A DNA stretch of 64,000 nucleotides from the NCBI GenBank assembly GCA_041401985.1, contig JAWKTE010000001.1, positions 62,001 to 126,000 on the forward strand, written 5' to 3'. Below the pieces are notes generated by a model. That model ran no database searches and was not told where the DNA came from. It saw nothing but the letters and a program-made list of their open reading frames with translations. The DNA comes from JACKHA01 sp041401985. Lineage in GTDB: Bacteria; Planctomycetota; Phycisphaerae; Phycisphaerales; UBA1924. Shown one piece after another: positions 25,823-35,166 of this stretch; the stretch's first letter is position 1, and each line of letters starts with the position of its first letter. The position numbers and the translations under genes are program-made.

Positions 25823-26824
25823 TCACCCGCGACCGATGACCTTGAACACCAGCGTCACGACGGGCGCCACATCCGGGTCCCACACGCTTGGGAGCGTCGA
25901 GCCCTCGGCGACCGCCGCGTGCCCGTTTCCCGTCGCACGCCTCCGCGAGCCCATGCCGACCGCCCGCATGGCCGCCACGCTCGCGTCGAGCACCGCGCCG
26001 CCGGGCAGGCGCACGACGCTGACCGCCAGCGTGGCGGGGACCACACGCGGCTCGTCGGGATCGGCCAGGGCGCACAGGTCGTCGCGGAGGTCGTCGAAGG
26101 CGCGGGCGTAGGCCCGGGCCGCGATCTCGATGTCGCCCATCGGGCCGGTCATCGGCCCGCCCGTCGGGCCGGACAGCGAAGTCCCGCCCGACTCGGTCAG
26201 CGCGGCCACGGCCACGCGCAGGTCGTCGAGCACGTCGCCCAGTTCGTCGCGAAGGTCGAGGATCCGCTCGGCCGCGCCCTGGGCCAGGAACGGGACCGCG
26301 AACGCGCCGAGGCGTGTGCCCAGGCGCGCCTCGGCTTTCTGCGAGACGCTGCTCGGGAAGGCCCGAGCGACCGCCAGCCCGTGGCGCGCGGCGAAGCGGT
26401 CCATGCCCGCGGCGACGGGAACGCTGATGGCCGGGTCCGGGCCGCCCTTGAGCACGTCGCCCGCGATCGCCTGCAGGTAGTCGCGCTCGTGCTCGAACAC
26501 GTGCGGCTTCATGAGCGGGCGCAGGTCGGCGTAGCGGGCATCGGCGCCGATGCGGTCAAAGGCCTCGCGGACATCCGCGGCCGCGTCGAGGCCGTCGACG
26601 TTCGGGGCCAGCACGCCCGCCTCCCACAGCGGGGCGGCCCAGCGCCAGGACTCCATGAACGCCATGTACTTCGGGGCGGCGGCCACCGCGCCCTCGACGT
26701 CGCGCTTGGTCGTGCCGGCGAAGGGCGTGGGCATCATCGTGACGACCCGATCGGCGAGTTGGAGCGCGGCCATGGCCGGCGCCTCGCGCGTCGTCAGGTG
26801 GTATGGGCTCACCACGATGTCCAT
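25823..26824 (-). CDS. Uncharacterised 333-aa protein
   Basis: The start at 26824 (MDIVVSPYHLTTREAPAMAAL) is preferred; the frame is open to 26914 without clear coding character. It is mostly alpha-helical and acidic, with no signal peptide. Notable stretches are FMESWRWAAPLWEAGVL, LMKPHVFEHERDYLQAIAG and LPGGAVLDASVAAMRAVGMG. The layout suggests a conserved planctomycete protein, but no motif reveals an activity. It is the last gene of a minus-strand series after the ABC permease (146-bp gap). Confidence 0.65.
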   Translation of the reverse strand: MDIVVSPYHLTTREAPAMAALQLADRVVTMMPTPFAGTTKRDVEGAVAAAPKYMAFMESWRWAAPLWEAGVLAPNVDGLDAAADVREAFDRIGADARYADLRPLMKPHVFEHERDYLQAIAGDVLKGGPDPAISVPVAAGMDRFAARHGLAVARAFPSSVSQKAEARLGTRLGAFAVPFLAQGAAERILDLRDELGDVLDDLRVAVAALTESGGTSLSGPTGGPMTGPMGDIEIAARAYARAFDDLRDDLCALADPDEPRVVPATLAVSVVRLPGGAVLDASVAAMRAVGMGSRRRATGNGHAAVAEGSTLPSVWDPDVAPVVTLVFKVIGRG

Positions 26825-26970
26825 CGACGCCCCTTCATCGGCCCCCGATCGGAGCACACGCTTGCGAAGACGTGTACCTGTCACGCGACGGGGTCGCTTC
26901 GCGATCGACGCCAACTGTATCGGCCCGGCGACGCGCGGCTCGTGGCGGGCCGGGTTTGTTGGTCACGCGA

Positions 26971-28344
26971 TCAATCGCGGATCCGGGCGAATACCCACGA
27001 CCCGAGGGCTGTTCCCGCCACGCCGATCCCCACCAGCACCGCCAGCGGCACCGCCTGCTCGCCCCACGTCGCGCCGCGGAACACGGCGTTCTCGACCGCC
27101 ACGACCGTCCACTTCACAGGACTGACCATGCCGACGCGCTGCATCCACGCGGGCATCATGAAGTGCGGCATCATGCCCCCGCCCATGATCGCCATCGTCA
27201 GCAGCACCGCGTACCCGATCGGCCCCGCGGCCCTCGGCGTCTTGCCGACGACGGCCAGCACCATCATGATGCCCACGAACGCGATCGCGGCACACAGCAG
27301 GGCCGCGGCCAGCATCAGCGGCTGCTGGACGCGCAGCCCGAACGCTGCCTTGCCCAGGACGATCAGCAGCACGCACACGAGCAAGGTTGTGGCGACGCAC
27401 GCGACGCCCTTGCCCGCCAGCACGTGCAGCGGCGCGAGCGGCGCGGCCCGGAGGCGGATCAGCGTGCCGCCGGCCCGCTCGGTGACGATCGACATGGAGA
27501 ACGTCGCGGCGCAGCCGATGAGCCCCCAGACGACCCCCTGGGCGAACGTCACCGAGAAGGCCGAGGCGTGCCAGTCGGAGGCCTGCTCGCCGACGACCTC
27601 GGTCACGCCGATGTTGACGGGGGAAAAGGCGGGTGCCGGGTCGGGCACGTTCTCGGATGCCGCGGGAATGTTCGCGGAAGGCTCGCTCGGATCGTCGGAT
27701 GCGTCTGGGCTTGGGGCGGGATCGGCACCGTCGCCATCGCCCTCCAACTCCTCGATCGTCCCGGCGAGTTCCTCGATCCGCGTCAGCATCGCCTCGGCGC
27801 CGAGGCGGTCCATGGGCGAGAAGCCCTCGGCGCTGCGCAGGCGCTCGCGGGCCGCGGCCACGAGGCTCCGCATGCGATCCGGATCGCGCATCGACGCGCC
27901 GAGTTGCTCGAACGCGGCCTGGCTGAGCAGGCCCTCGATCATGGCCCGCTCGTGCGTGCGCGAGGGGTCGATGCCCAGTTCGATCTCGGGCGTCCGCCCG
28001 GTCAGCAGCACGCCGGACATGTCGGCGTATCCCTCGGGCACGACGACGTACGCGCTGCGACGCCCGCGCCGGACCAGGTCGCGGGCGACGTCGAGGCTCT
28101 CGGCGACCTCGACCGCCAGCACCTCGCTGTCGTCGAGCCGCCGCAGCAGGGCGATCGACTCGGGCGTGCCGGCATTGTCGACCGCGACGATGCGGACATC
28201 GGCCCGCCGCCCGCCCATGCCCGAATACACCAAGCCGAAGACCGCCGCGAAGATGACCGGGAAGAAGATCGTGAAGAACACCCCGGCCCGGTCGCGGGCC
28301 AGCACGCGGGCGTCCTTGATGGCCATGGCGAGGATGGCGTGCAT
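26971..28344 (-). CDS. ABC-2 type transporter permease
   Basis: 457 aa. One TM helix near the N-terminus (AGVFFTIFFPVIFAAVFGLVY) is followed by a ~220-residue periplasmic loop with VRIVAVDNAGTPES, VVVPEGYADMSGVLL and an acidic linker. Five further hydrophobic segments lie in the C-terminal half. MHAILAMAIKDARVLARDR and the PxxxM-like SPVKWTVVAVENAVFRG are typical of ABC-2 permeases of the NatB/YhgE-like exporter class. The partner ATPase gene is not in the window, so it may be encoded elsewhere. The start at 28344 avoids an Arg/Ser-rich upstream stretch. Confidence 0.85.
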   Translation of the reverse strand: MHAILAMAIKDARVLARDRAGVFFTIFFPVIFAAVFGLVYSGMGGRRADVRIVAVDNAGTPESIALLRRLDDSEVLAVEVAESLDVARDLVRRGRRSAYVVVPEGYADMSGVLLTGRTPEIELGIDPSRTHERAMIEGLLSQAAFEQLGASMRDPDRMRSLVAAARERLRSAEGFSPMDRLGAEAMLTRIEELAGTIEELEGDGDGADPAPSPDASDDPSEPSANIPAASENVPDPAPAFSPVNIGVTEVVGEQASDWHASAFSVTFAQGVVWGLIGCAATFSMSIVTERAGGTLIRLRAAPLAPLHVLAGKGVACVATTLLVCVLLIVLGKAAFGLRVQQPLMLAAALLCAAIAFVGIMMVLAVVGKTPRAAGPIGYAVLLTMAIMGGGMMPHFMMPAWMQRVGMVSPVKWTVVAVENAVFRGATWGEQAVPLAVLVGIGVAGTALGSWVFARIRD

Positions 28345-28414
28345 GGCGGAGCGGCCGGGCGCGTGGTCGGAACGACTGCTTCGCGACGAGGCCGCGACCA
28401 CTGTACGGGCGGGC

Positions 28415-29326
28415 TCACCACGCCACGGGCGTCAGGCCGGGGCCGGGGCGGACCAGGATGGCGCGGGCGAACATGGGCGTGAAGCCGACGCGCCGGGCGT
28501 TGCGCTCGGTCGGGCCGTTGGGGTCGGAGGTGATGGTGGCGAAGGTGGCGCCGACGCGTCGGGCGTGGTCGAGGCGGGCGAGCTGCATGGCCCGCTGGAT
28601 GCCGCGGCGTCGGAAGTCGGGCAGGACGCTGAGCCCGAAGAGGGTGGCGTAGGGGGCCGTGACCTCGACGATGCCGGCGGATGCGGGCACGCCGTCGACG
28701 CGGGCGAGCAGGGCGATGGTGCCGGGGCGTTCGAGGGCCCGGGCCCAGACGCCCAGGTCCAGGTCGGTGGACGGGCGACCGGGGCGGGCGAAGCCGGCGG
28801 TGCCGGTGCGGGCGTACGCCTCAACGGACGCGGCGTCGGCGGGATCGACCGCTTCGATGGTCAGGCCATCGACGGCCGCGATGGCCTCGGCGGCGAGCCG
28901 GCCCGCGTCGCCCAGCGGGCGGACGAGCACGTTGGCAAAACGCAGAACGCGGAAGCCGGCGTCGCCCAGGGCACGGACCCAGGCCATGTCGGCGTAGGCC
29001 GAGACCTCGACGCGGGGCTCGATCGCGGCGGACTCATAGAACTTGATGATGCGGGAGGTGGTGTCGGCGGGGCTGGGGCGGGGGCTCTCGGAACGCTGGT
29101 CCGCGGCCATCGCCTGCTGCATCGCGAAGCCCATGCTCTTGTTCATCCACGAGCCGGGCTCGCCGCGTGCCATCACGCCGCCGGCAAATCGTTCGACGAC
29201 GGGGGCGATGTGGGCCAGGGCGTCGGTAAGGCGTGCTTCTTCGAAGCGGGCGATCTCGATCGGATCAGGCATCGCGCCCGCGGCGTCGCCTGCATCGAAT
29301 CCGGCTGGGCGCGACCCGGGCTCCAT
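28415..29326 (-). CDS. GNAT-family N-acetyltransferase
   Basis: 303 aa. The C-terminal half holds the acetyl-CoA-binding core: ATLFGLSVLPDFRRRGIQRA (motif A, with RRxGIQ) and ERNARRVGFTPMFARAILV (motif B). The N-terminal half is a second, degenerate GNAT-like unit (AWVRALGDAGFRVLRFANVL), suggesting a tandem GNAT fold. The substrate is unknown. Its ATG overlaps the stop of the upstream bactofilin-like gene by one base (ATGA type), so the two are translationally coupled. Confidence 0.85.
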   Translation of the reverse strand: MEPGSRPAGFDAGDAAGAMPDPIEIARFEEARLTDALAHIAPVVERFAGGVMARGEPGSWMNKSMGFAMQQAMAADQRSESPRPSPADTTSRIIKFYESAAIEPRVEVSAYADMAWVRALGDAGFRVLRFANVLVRPLGDAGRLAAEAIAAVDGLTIEAVDPADAASVEAYARTGTAGFARPGRPSTDLDLGVWARALERPGTIALLARVDGVPASAGIVEVTAPYATLFGLSVLPDFRRRGIQRAMQLARLDHARRVGATFATITSDPNGPTERNARRVGFTPMFARAILVRPGPGLTPVAW

Positions 29327-29811
29327 CAGTCAACTCCCGCGCCAGCGCGCCTGGCGAAGCGCTCCTTGGCCCACTGCCTCGCCTTGGCCGCCAGCCCGCC
29401 CTCGGGCGGTAGGATGGACTCGTGCGGCCCGATGGAGAGGAAGCCGATCACGTTCGCGCCCGGCTCGATGAGGATGGTCTTGGCGTGGCAATCGCCCTTG
29501 AGCATGGCGTTCGGGGAGATGTGCACGGGGCCGTCGGTTTCGACGGCGGACTCGAGGTTGCCGCGGACCTCAACGGACTGGATGGCGAAGATGCGTTTGG
29601 CGACGATGCTCGCCTTGGCGTAGACGACGAGTTTGCCGCAGGTGCCCAGGATGGTGTTGCCCTGGGCGTGCTTGACGAGGATGTCCTCGATCTGGACGCG
29701 CTTGTAGCAGGACGGGCAGGACGTGGTGACGGCCCCCGAGGGGATCTCGAACTCCTTGCCGCAGTGGTAGCAGCGGACCTCGCGGGATGTTGCTTTGGGT
29801 TTGCGCGCCAT
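29326..29811 (-). CDS. Bactofilin-type polymer-forming protein with N-terminal zinc ribbon
   Basis: 161 aa. The first 40 residues form a zinc ribbon (CYHCGKEFEIP ... TSCPSCYKRV). A right-handed beta-helix of the bactofilin type follows: GTCGKLVVYAKASIVAKRIF, VEVRGNLESAVETDGPVHI, MLKGDCHAKTILIEPGANV. Bactofilins assemble into non-polar cytoskeletal filaments. The zinc ribbon is an unusual fusion that may add a protein or nucleic-acid contact. The C-terminus is basic (RQWAKERFARRAG). It is grouped with a second bactofilin upstream. Confidence 0.82.
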   Translation of the reverse strand: MARKPKATSREVRCYHCGKEFEIPSGAVTTSCPSCYKRVQIEDILVKHAQGNTILGTCGKLVVYAKASIVAKRIFAIQSVEVRGNLESAVETDGPVHISPNAMLKGDCHAKTILIEPGANVIGFLSIGPHESILPPEGGLAAKARQWAKERFARRAGAGVD

Positions 29812-29899
29812 GGGGCGACATCGGCGTGGTGACGCGCGGCGTGGTGGCGGCGCGCGCGGCCGCGGGGTTCATCGGTCGCGCTCGGGGACGACGCCGACG

Positions 29900-29928
29900 G
29901 GCTCCGGGCCTGCGGACGGCCCGGAGCC
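29900..29928 (-). terminator. Strong GC hairpin between two bactofilin genes
   Basis: GGCTCCGGGCC, TGCGGAC loop, GGCCCGGAGCC: a perfect 11-bp stem in the 210-bp gap. It may attenuate read-through from the upstream bactofilin. No T-run follows. Confidence 0.45.
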
Positions 29929-30021
29929 TGGCGGTGGTTCGTCGGCCCCGGAGGGCGGAAGGGGGCGTGCGGACCGGGGCGGGGACGCCCCGGCTCGCTC
30001 GCCCCAGTTCGCGTCTTCGGA

Positions 30022-30420
30022 TCAGCGGCGACTGGCCTGCTGGCCCTGGGCCTTGGGCTCGGCGGCCTGCGCGCCGCTGCCCTGCTTGAGGGCCTCGGGC
30101 CCGACGCGGCAGTGCCCGACGAGCGTCGCGCCCTCGGCGATGGTGACGGCGTTGGCGACCAGGTCGCCGATGAGCGCGCCCTTGCTCGAGAGGTTGAGCG
30201 AGTTGCGGACCGTCACGCTGCCCTCGACGCGTCCGTCGATGGTCAGGCGCTCGGCCGTGATGGTGGCGTTGCAGCGCCCGCCCTCGGGGATCTCCAGCAC
30301 GCCCTTGGCGGTGATGGTGCCCTCCACCGTGCCGAGGACTTTGGCCGATCCCTCCGTGGTGAACTCGCCCTTGAACGTGCTGTCCTTGCCGATGACGGTC
30401 GAAGCGCTGGCGTCGGCCAT
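30022..30420 (-). CDS. Bactofilin (polymer-forming cytoskeletal protein)
   Basis: 132 aa, starting MADASASTVIGKDSTFKGEF with GGAGG upstream. The core is the bactofilin beta-helix repeat: SAKVLGTVEGTITAKGVLEI, CNATITAERLTIDGRVEGSV, ALIGDLVANAVTIAEGATLV. Short disordered ends flank it (tail AQAAEPKAQGQQASRR), the standard architecture. It polymerises without nucleotide and often localises to the membrane or stalk. Together with the zinc-ribbon paralogue downstream it forms a bactofilin pair. Confidence 0.93.
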   Translation of the reverse strand: MADASASTVIGKDSTFKGEFTTEGSAKVLGTVEGTITAKGVLEIPEGGRCNATITAERLTIDGRVEGSVTVRNSLNLSSKGALIGDLVANAVTIAEGATLVGHCRVGPEALKQGSGAQAAEPKAQGQQASRR

Positions 30421-30785
30421 GAGAATCCTCCTTGCGGCCGGCGCAAACGGCGCGGCTGCGGTGCTCCCAACATCCCGTGTTGATGTTCCCGCCAGTCCCA
30501 CCGGGCGGGAGGGCGGCATGGTACCGCCAGCGCGGGCGCGTGGCGAGCGGGTCGGGCCGCGCTGGCGGCCAGACGCGGGCGTCCGATGGAATCCCCGAAT
30601 CTGGCGGGTGGGATCGGCGTTGGCGTTGCGCCAGCGGGCGTCGCGGGGGATGGGGTGTGGCGCGAGTGGTCGATTCCTGTCGGATGTAACAGAAAGGCGG
30701 GCGTTGGGGCTGGCTCGGCTCGGGCGGTGCGTGTCGATGGCGTTCGCGGTTGGGACGGGGCCGAGCCCGTACACTGGCTCCCACG
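30421..30785. other. Intergenic region between divergent bactofilin and membrane-protein genes
   Basis: 365 bp. It contains a hairpin CCCGCCAGTCCCACCGGGCGGG (about 30490-30511, a CCCG(C)/(G)CGGG stem) and the inverted pair AACATC/GATGTT near 30470-30496. No gene is seen; it should hold two divergent promoters. Confidence 0.4.
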
Positions 30786-32444
30786 ATGGCAGACGGCCCC
30801 AACATTCCGCAGCAGCCGCCGGGCGGCGGGCATTCGGGTCAACCACCTGGTCAGGGTGGGCCCGGTCATCCGCCGGGGCAGTATCCGGGGCGTGGGGCTC
30901 CGCCGAACCAGCAGGGGTACCCACCGGGGTACCAGCAGGGCTACCCGCCGCCCGGGCCGGCGCAGGGATACCAGCCCGGGTATCAACAGGGGTATCCCCC
31001 TCCCGGATATCCGCAGGGGTATCCGCAGTATCAGCAGCCCTGGCCGCAGCAGCCGCAGGGGCCGAGCCGGGCGCAGGTGGCGGCCCAGCAGGTGGGCGCG
31101 GCGGCGATGAAGCACGGTCGGTCGTTCTGGGATGAGGCGTTGCTGTGCCTGCAGCGGGTGACGCGATCGGACTTCCAGACCGAGCGGGCGACGGAGGTGG
31201 AGCGGGCCAAACTGGGCGGGGCGCGGCACGCGATCGTGAACCCGATGGTGCAGGACTTCGTGGCCTGGCGTCGGAGCGTGCTGTGGGTGGCGGCGGTGCT
31301 GATCGCGATCTACGCGTTCTTCCAGATCGTGACGTTCACGACGTTCGAGGCGGCGATGGGGCCGCAGATCGACAAGTTGTACGAGGAGGCGGTGGCGCAG
31401 GCGCGGGCCCAGGGCTTTCCGGTGGAGATGTCGCTCGAGGAGTTCCGCGAGGCGAGCATGCAGCAGTTCGGTCGGAAGAACGCGGAGGTGGTGGACGCGA
31501 TCAACGGGATCCTGGCCACGAGCGTGTTCCTGGCGGCGATCTGCATCGGGATCGCGGCCAAGTGGTGGAAGAGCGTGCCGGCGAGCCGGCTGTGGAGCCG
31601 GGTCGCGTGGGGGATCATGTTCTGCGTGCCGATGCTGCTGTCGTTCTTCCCGATCACGTGGTTCATGTCGTTCGACCATGTGCAGGAGGCGCACGCGCGG
31701 GAGGCCCAGCGTCAGGCGATGGGCACGGTGTTCGCCCTCGGCGTGTTCATGATGATCGCGCCGAAGGCGATCGCGCTGTTCCCCGGGATCATCCGGTCGG
31801 CGATCAGCCTGAAGACGCTGGTGCCCGAGTCGGTGGCGCCCGGCTGGGTGGCGGCGACCATGGCGCCGCTGTACGCGATCTTCCTGTTCACGCTGGTGAG
31901 CATGATCAACCAGTCGCAGGGGGACATCTTCCTGATCCTGGGCGTGCTGTGCTTCATGACCGGGCCGCTGGTGTACATCGTGTTCGCCAAGCGCCTGGTG
32001 CGCCCGCACGCGCCCAGCGAGGCCTCGACGGTGGTGCGGGGGCTGCGCCGGCTGGCGAGCGGGTTCACAGTTGTCGGCGCGGTGCTGATGTCGATCTTCG
32101 TGCTGCGCCTGCCGCACCTGTCGTTCTGGGATGCCGTGGGGTTCCTTTTCGGCGTGGGCGGGAACCTGCTGCTGATGACGGTGGTGTCGTCGGACCTTGT
32201 GCTGGCGCTGCTGTACCAGTCGTACCGCCAGGCGCGGGCGTTCGCGGGGACCGAACTCGAGGCGTCGCTGGACGAGAAGTTCGCGGCCCTCTCGCAGGTC
32301 GGGTTCACGGCGCTGGTGACCACGACGCCGGCACGCCTGATCGGGGCCGGCGTGGCGATGGGGCGCGCGATGACGGGCCAGCAGGGCGGGGTGCCGGGCG
32401 GCGTCGAGGCGGATCGCCCGGGGCCCCAGCAGCCGACATCATGA
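30786..32444 (+). CDS. Polytopic membrane protein with Pro/Gly/Gln/Tyr-rich N-terminus
   Basis: 552 aa from the ATG at 30786. Residues ~5-95 are a disordered repeat of GYPPGYQQGYPP-type units, common in prion-like or surface-assembly tails. About seven TM helices follow, e.g. VLWVAAVLIAIYAFFQIVTF near 165, GILATSVFLAAICIGIAAKWW, MFCVPMLLSFFPITWFMSF and FLFTLVSMI. A glutamate-rich segment (YEEAVAQARAQGFPVEMSLEE) lies in a loop. The family is unknown. Its stop overlaps that of the convergent methyltransferase by 6 bp. Confidence 0.72.
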   Translation: MADGPNIPQQPPGGGHSGQPPGQGGPGHPPGQYPGRGAPPNQQGYPPGYQQGYPPPGPAQGYQPGYQQGYPPPGYPQGYPQYQQPWPQQPQGPSRAQVAAQQVGAAAMKHGRSFWDEALLCLQRVTRSDFQTERATEVERAKLGGARHAIVNPMVQDFVAWRRSVLWVAAVLIAIYAFFQIVTFTTFEAAMGPQIDKLYEEAVAQARAQGFPVEMSLEEFREASMQQFGRKNAEVVDAINGILATSVFLAAICIGIAAKWWKSVPASRLWSRVAWGIMFCVPMLLSFFPITWFMSFDHVQEAHAREAQRQAMGTVFALGVFMMIAPKAIALFPGIIRSAISLKTLVPESVAPGWVAATMAPLYAIFLFTLVSMINQSQGDIFLILGVLCFMTGPLVYIVFAKRLVRPHAPSEASTVVRGLRRLASGFTVVGAVLMSIFVLRLPHLSFWDAVGFLFGVGGNLLLMTVVSSDLVLALLYQSYRQARAFAGTELEASLDEKFAALSQVGFTALVTTTPARLIGAGVAMGRAMTGQQGGVPGGVEADRPGPQQPTS

Positions 32445-33068
32445 CCCGGCGCGCCGGAGCAGCACGCAGGTGAAGTCCTGTGCTTTGCCCCAGGGCGTGG
32501 TGTGCGTCTCGGATTCGGCGCGCACGGGCGTGAACGCGGGGGCGAACTCGGCGGCGAGGGCGTCGGCGTCGTAGCGCTGCACGGGCAGCCCGCTGCACTT
32601 CTCGGGGCCGGTGGGGGCGAACGTGGCGATGACGGCGTGCCCGCCCGCGCGGACGGTGCGGGCCGCGGCCTGGGCGTAGCGTCGGCGATCGTCGGGGTTG
32701 GTCAGGAAGTGGAACACGGCGCGGTCGTGCCAGAGGTCGAACGTGCCGACGTCCGGCACGCTAGGGAGTTGCGTGTCGAGCACATCGGCGACGATCCAGC
32801 GGACGCGATCGGCGCTGTGGCCCAGGCGGGCCTTGGCGCGATCGATGGCCGCGACGGAGATGTCGAGCACGGCGACATGGGCGACGCCCTCGCGCAGGAG
32901 CGCAGCGGCGAGGGCCGACTGGCCGCCGCCGATGTCGATGGCACTGGCCGGGGCGGGCTGGATGGCGCGGATCAGCGCGAGCGAGGCGGTGGGCTGCTGC
33001 TGGAACCAGGAGAGCTGGTCGTCGGCCTTGGTCTCGTAGACGTGCTGCCAGTGCTGTTGGCGGTCCAT
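32439..33068 (-). CDS. Class I SAM-dependent methyltransferase
   Basis: 209 aa starting MDRQQHWQHVYETKADDQLSW. The Rossmann SAM-binding motif AIDIGGGQSALAAALL lies near residue 43, VLDISVAAIDRAKARLG follows (acidic ribose ligand), and FDLWHDRAVFHFLTNPDDRRR forms motif II. The late strand RAGGHAVIATFAPTGPEKC completes the fold. The N-terminal YETKADDQLSWFQ pattern is shared with a bacterial group of small-molecule methyltransferases; the substrate is unknown. Confidence 0.88.
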   Translation of the reverse strand: MDRQQHWQHVYETKADDQLSWFQQQPTASLALIRAIQPAPASAIDIGGGQSALAAALLREGVAHVAVLDISVAAIDRAKARLGHSADRVRWIVADVLDTQLPSVPDVGTFDLWHDRAVFHFLTNPDDRRRYAQAAARTVRAGGHAVIATFAPTGPEKCSGLPVQRYDADALAAEFAPAFTPVRAESETHTTPWGKAQDFTCVLLRRAGS

Positions 33069-33129
33069 GGAAGGGGATGGTAGAGGAGCGAGACCGAGCG
33101 CCCGTGCGGCGTCGACCGGGAGCGGCGCG

Positions 33130-33816
33130 TCACATTCGCCGGCGACGCGGGGCGAGCAGGAACAGCCCGAACAGGCCGCACGCCGGGGCGGGAATGATCT
33201 GGGCCGGCGTGCCGGGCGTGGTCTCGTAGGCCCAGGCGGTTGGCTCGTAGTGGCCGGCGGGGCCGAGGCTGGCGACCAGACCGAGCCTGATCCAGCCGTA
33301 GTGGACGGCGCCAGCGAGTTCGAAGCGGATGCCGGCGTAGGCCTCGGAACCCAAGAACGCGCCCTGGTAGGAGACGAACCCGTCGCTGTAGCCCATCGCA
33401 CCGGACTGCCAGGTCTCGGCGGGGCCGACCGACCCGCCGAGAGGGAACGTCTCGACGGGAAAGAAGTCGGCGCTCGGGATGCCCACGGTGATGAGTTGGG
33501 ACGAGCGGGCGACCCGGGACGTGGCGGCGACGCCGGTGAGGTCCTCGGCGTACTTCTCGGAGGAGGTGACCGGCTCGTAGCCGAGCCATCGGAAGGCGTG
33601 GTCGACGACAGCGCCGGTCTGCTGGGCGGCCGGGAGCGTGGGGTCGAGCACGCGCCCATCGACGATCGGGCCGAGCACGGGCAAGACCGAGCGGGACCAG
33701 GTGAAGGTCAGGTCGCTGTTGTCGTGGAAGACCAGCGCGGCCGGGGCCGAGCCGGCCAAGACGCCGAGCAGCGTGCAAGCGGCGAGTGCTGATCGGGCGA
33801 AGCGACGGGCGGGCAT
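33130..33816 (-). CDS. Exported protein with PEP-CTERM-like C-terminus
   Basis: 228 aa from the ATG at 33816, preceded by GAGGAGG. The signal peptide is ACTLLGVLAGSAPAALVFHD-like. The C-terminus IPAPACGLFGLFLLAPRRRR is a variant of the PEP-CTERM sorting tail (here P-A-P, a short hydrophobic helix and a basic end), implying exosortase-dependent processing. The body (WSRSVLPVLGPIVDGRVLDP ... VHYGWIRLGLVASLGP) has no known domain. An exosortase gene is not in the window. Confidence 0.75.
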   Translation of the reverse strand: MPARRFARSALAACTLLGVLAGSAPAALVFHDNSDLTFTWSRSVLPVLGPIVDGRVLDPTLPAAQQTGAVVDHAFRWLGYEPVTSSEKYAEDLTGVAATSRVARSSQLITVGIPSADFFPVETFPLGGSVGPAETWQSGAMGYSDGFVSYQGAFLGSEAYAGIRFELAGAVHYGWIRLGLVASLGPAGHYEPTAWAYETTPGTPAQIIPAPACGLFGLFLLAPRRRRM

Positions 33817-34035
33817 CGGTTCCTCCTCGGGCGGTCGCCCCTGGCCCCACGCGGCATGCGACGTGGCTTCAAGGTAGCCGATGCCCCGCACCATGCGAAC
33901 CGAACTGGCGAGGAATCTTGGCGATCATCGCGGAGTTCACGAGAGTCTCACACGCCGCGGGGGCGTGCGTTTGGAATCTGGTGGATACCGTTCGGCCCGC
34001 GCGGCTCATCGCGCCGGCTCACAGAAAGGCTCGCC

Positions 34036-35067
34036 ATGGAACACCGCACCCTCGGGGCCTCGGGCCTCAAGGTCCCCGTCCTGACCTTCGGCACCGGCAC
34101 GTTCGGCGGCAAGGGCGAGTTCTTCCAGGCCTGGGGCAGCAGCGACGTGGCCGAGGCCACGCGACTGGTGGACGTGTGCCTCGAGCACGGCGTGACGATG
34201 TTCGACACGGCGGACATCTATTCGAAGGGCGCGTCGGAAGAGGTGCTCGGGGCGGCGATCAAGGGGCGCCGCGACAAGGTGCTGATCTCGACCAAGGGCA
34301 CGTTCCGCTTCGGCGAGGGGCCGAACCAGGTCGGCTCGTCGCGGTTCCACCTGATCAACACGATCGACGCGAGCCTGAAGCGTCTGGGCACGGACTACAT
34401 CGACCTCTACCAGCTGCACGGATTCGACGCGACCGCCCCGATCGAGGAAGCGCTCTCCACGCTCAACGACATGGTCCGCGCCGGCAAGATCCGGTACATC
34501 GGCTGCTCGAACTTCTCCGGCTGGCACCTCATGGAGTCGCTGGCGATCAGCCAGCGCTACGGCTGGGCGAGGCACGTGGCCCACCAGGCGTACTACTCGC
34601 TCATCGGACGCGACTACGAGTGGGAACTCATGCCGCTGGGGCTCAAGCACGGCGTGGGGTGCGTGGTGTGGAGCCCGCTGGGCTGGGGACGCCTCACGGG
34701 CAAGATCCGTCGCGGCCAGCCGCTGCCCGAGAAGAGCCGGCTGCAGAGCGAGCGGGTGGTCAACGCGGGGCCACCGGTGGACCCGGAGCACCTGTACACG
34801 GTGGTCGACGCGCTCGATGTGGTCGCGAAGGAGACGGGCAAGACCGTGCCGCAGGTCGCGCTGAACTGGCTGCTGCAGCGTCCGACGGTGGCGACGATCA
34901 TCGTGGGGGCGCGGGACGAGAAGCAGTTGCGGGACAACCTGGGGTGCGTGGGCTGGAACCTGACGCCCGAGCAGGTGGCGACGCTGGACAAGGCCAGCGA
35001 CCGGGCGCCGGCGTATCCATACTGGCACCAGCGGGGGTTCCAGGAGCGGAATCCGAAGGCGGTGTGA
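34036..35067 (+). CDS. Aldo/keto reductase
   Basis: 343-aa NAD(P)H-dependent oxidoreductase with an (alpha/beta)8 barrel. It starts MEHRTLGASGLKVPVLTFGT. FDTADIYSKGASEEVLGAAI contains the catalytic Asp and Tyr, the Lys is in KVLISTKGTF, and DLYQLHGFDATAPIEEAL gives the barrel's LH/His motif. YIGCSNFSGWHL and the late WLLQRPTVATIIVGARDEKQL (cofactor clamp) are typical of the YajO/Gsd-like AKR branch. The substrate is unknown. It stands alone, just upstream of the first ECF gene. Confidence 0.92.
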   Translation: MEHRTLGASGLKVPVLTFGTGTFGGKGEFFQAWGSSDVAEATRLVDVCLEHGVTMFDTADIYSKGASEEVLGAAIKGRRDKVLISTKGTFRFGEGPNQVGSSRFHLINTIDASLKRLGTDYIDLYQLHGFDATAPIEEALSTLNDMVRAGKIRYIGCSNFSGWHLMESLAISQRYGWARHVAHQAYYSLIGRDYEWELMPLGLKHGVGCVVWSPLGWGRLTGKIRRGQPLPEKSRLQSERVVNAGPPVDPEHLYTVVDALDVVAKETGKTVPQVALNWLLQRPTVATIIVGARDEKQLRDNLGCVGWNLTPEQVATLDKASDRAPAYPYWHQRGFQERNPKAV

Positions 35068-35166
35068 GGCTCGCCGCGGATCGCGGCTTTCCCTGGGCAG
35101 GCGTGTAGGGGTTTTCGTACCATTGGTCTGCCACAGGCCGCCGCGGGGCGGTGGAGGGCTTGATCG

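Noticed and set aside
24164..29623. 1819-codon plus-strand frame
   Set aside because: Antisense shadow of several genuine minus-strand genes with clear motifs (CxxC, ABC permease, GNAT, bactofilin).
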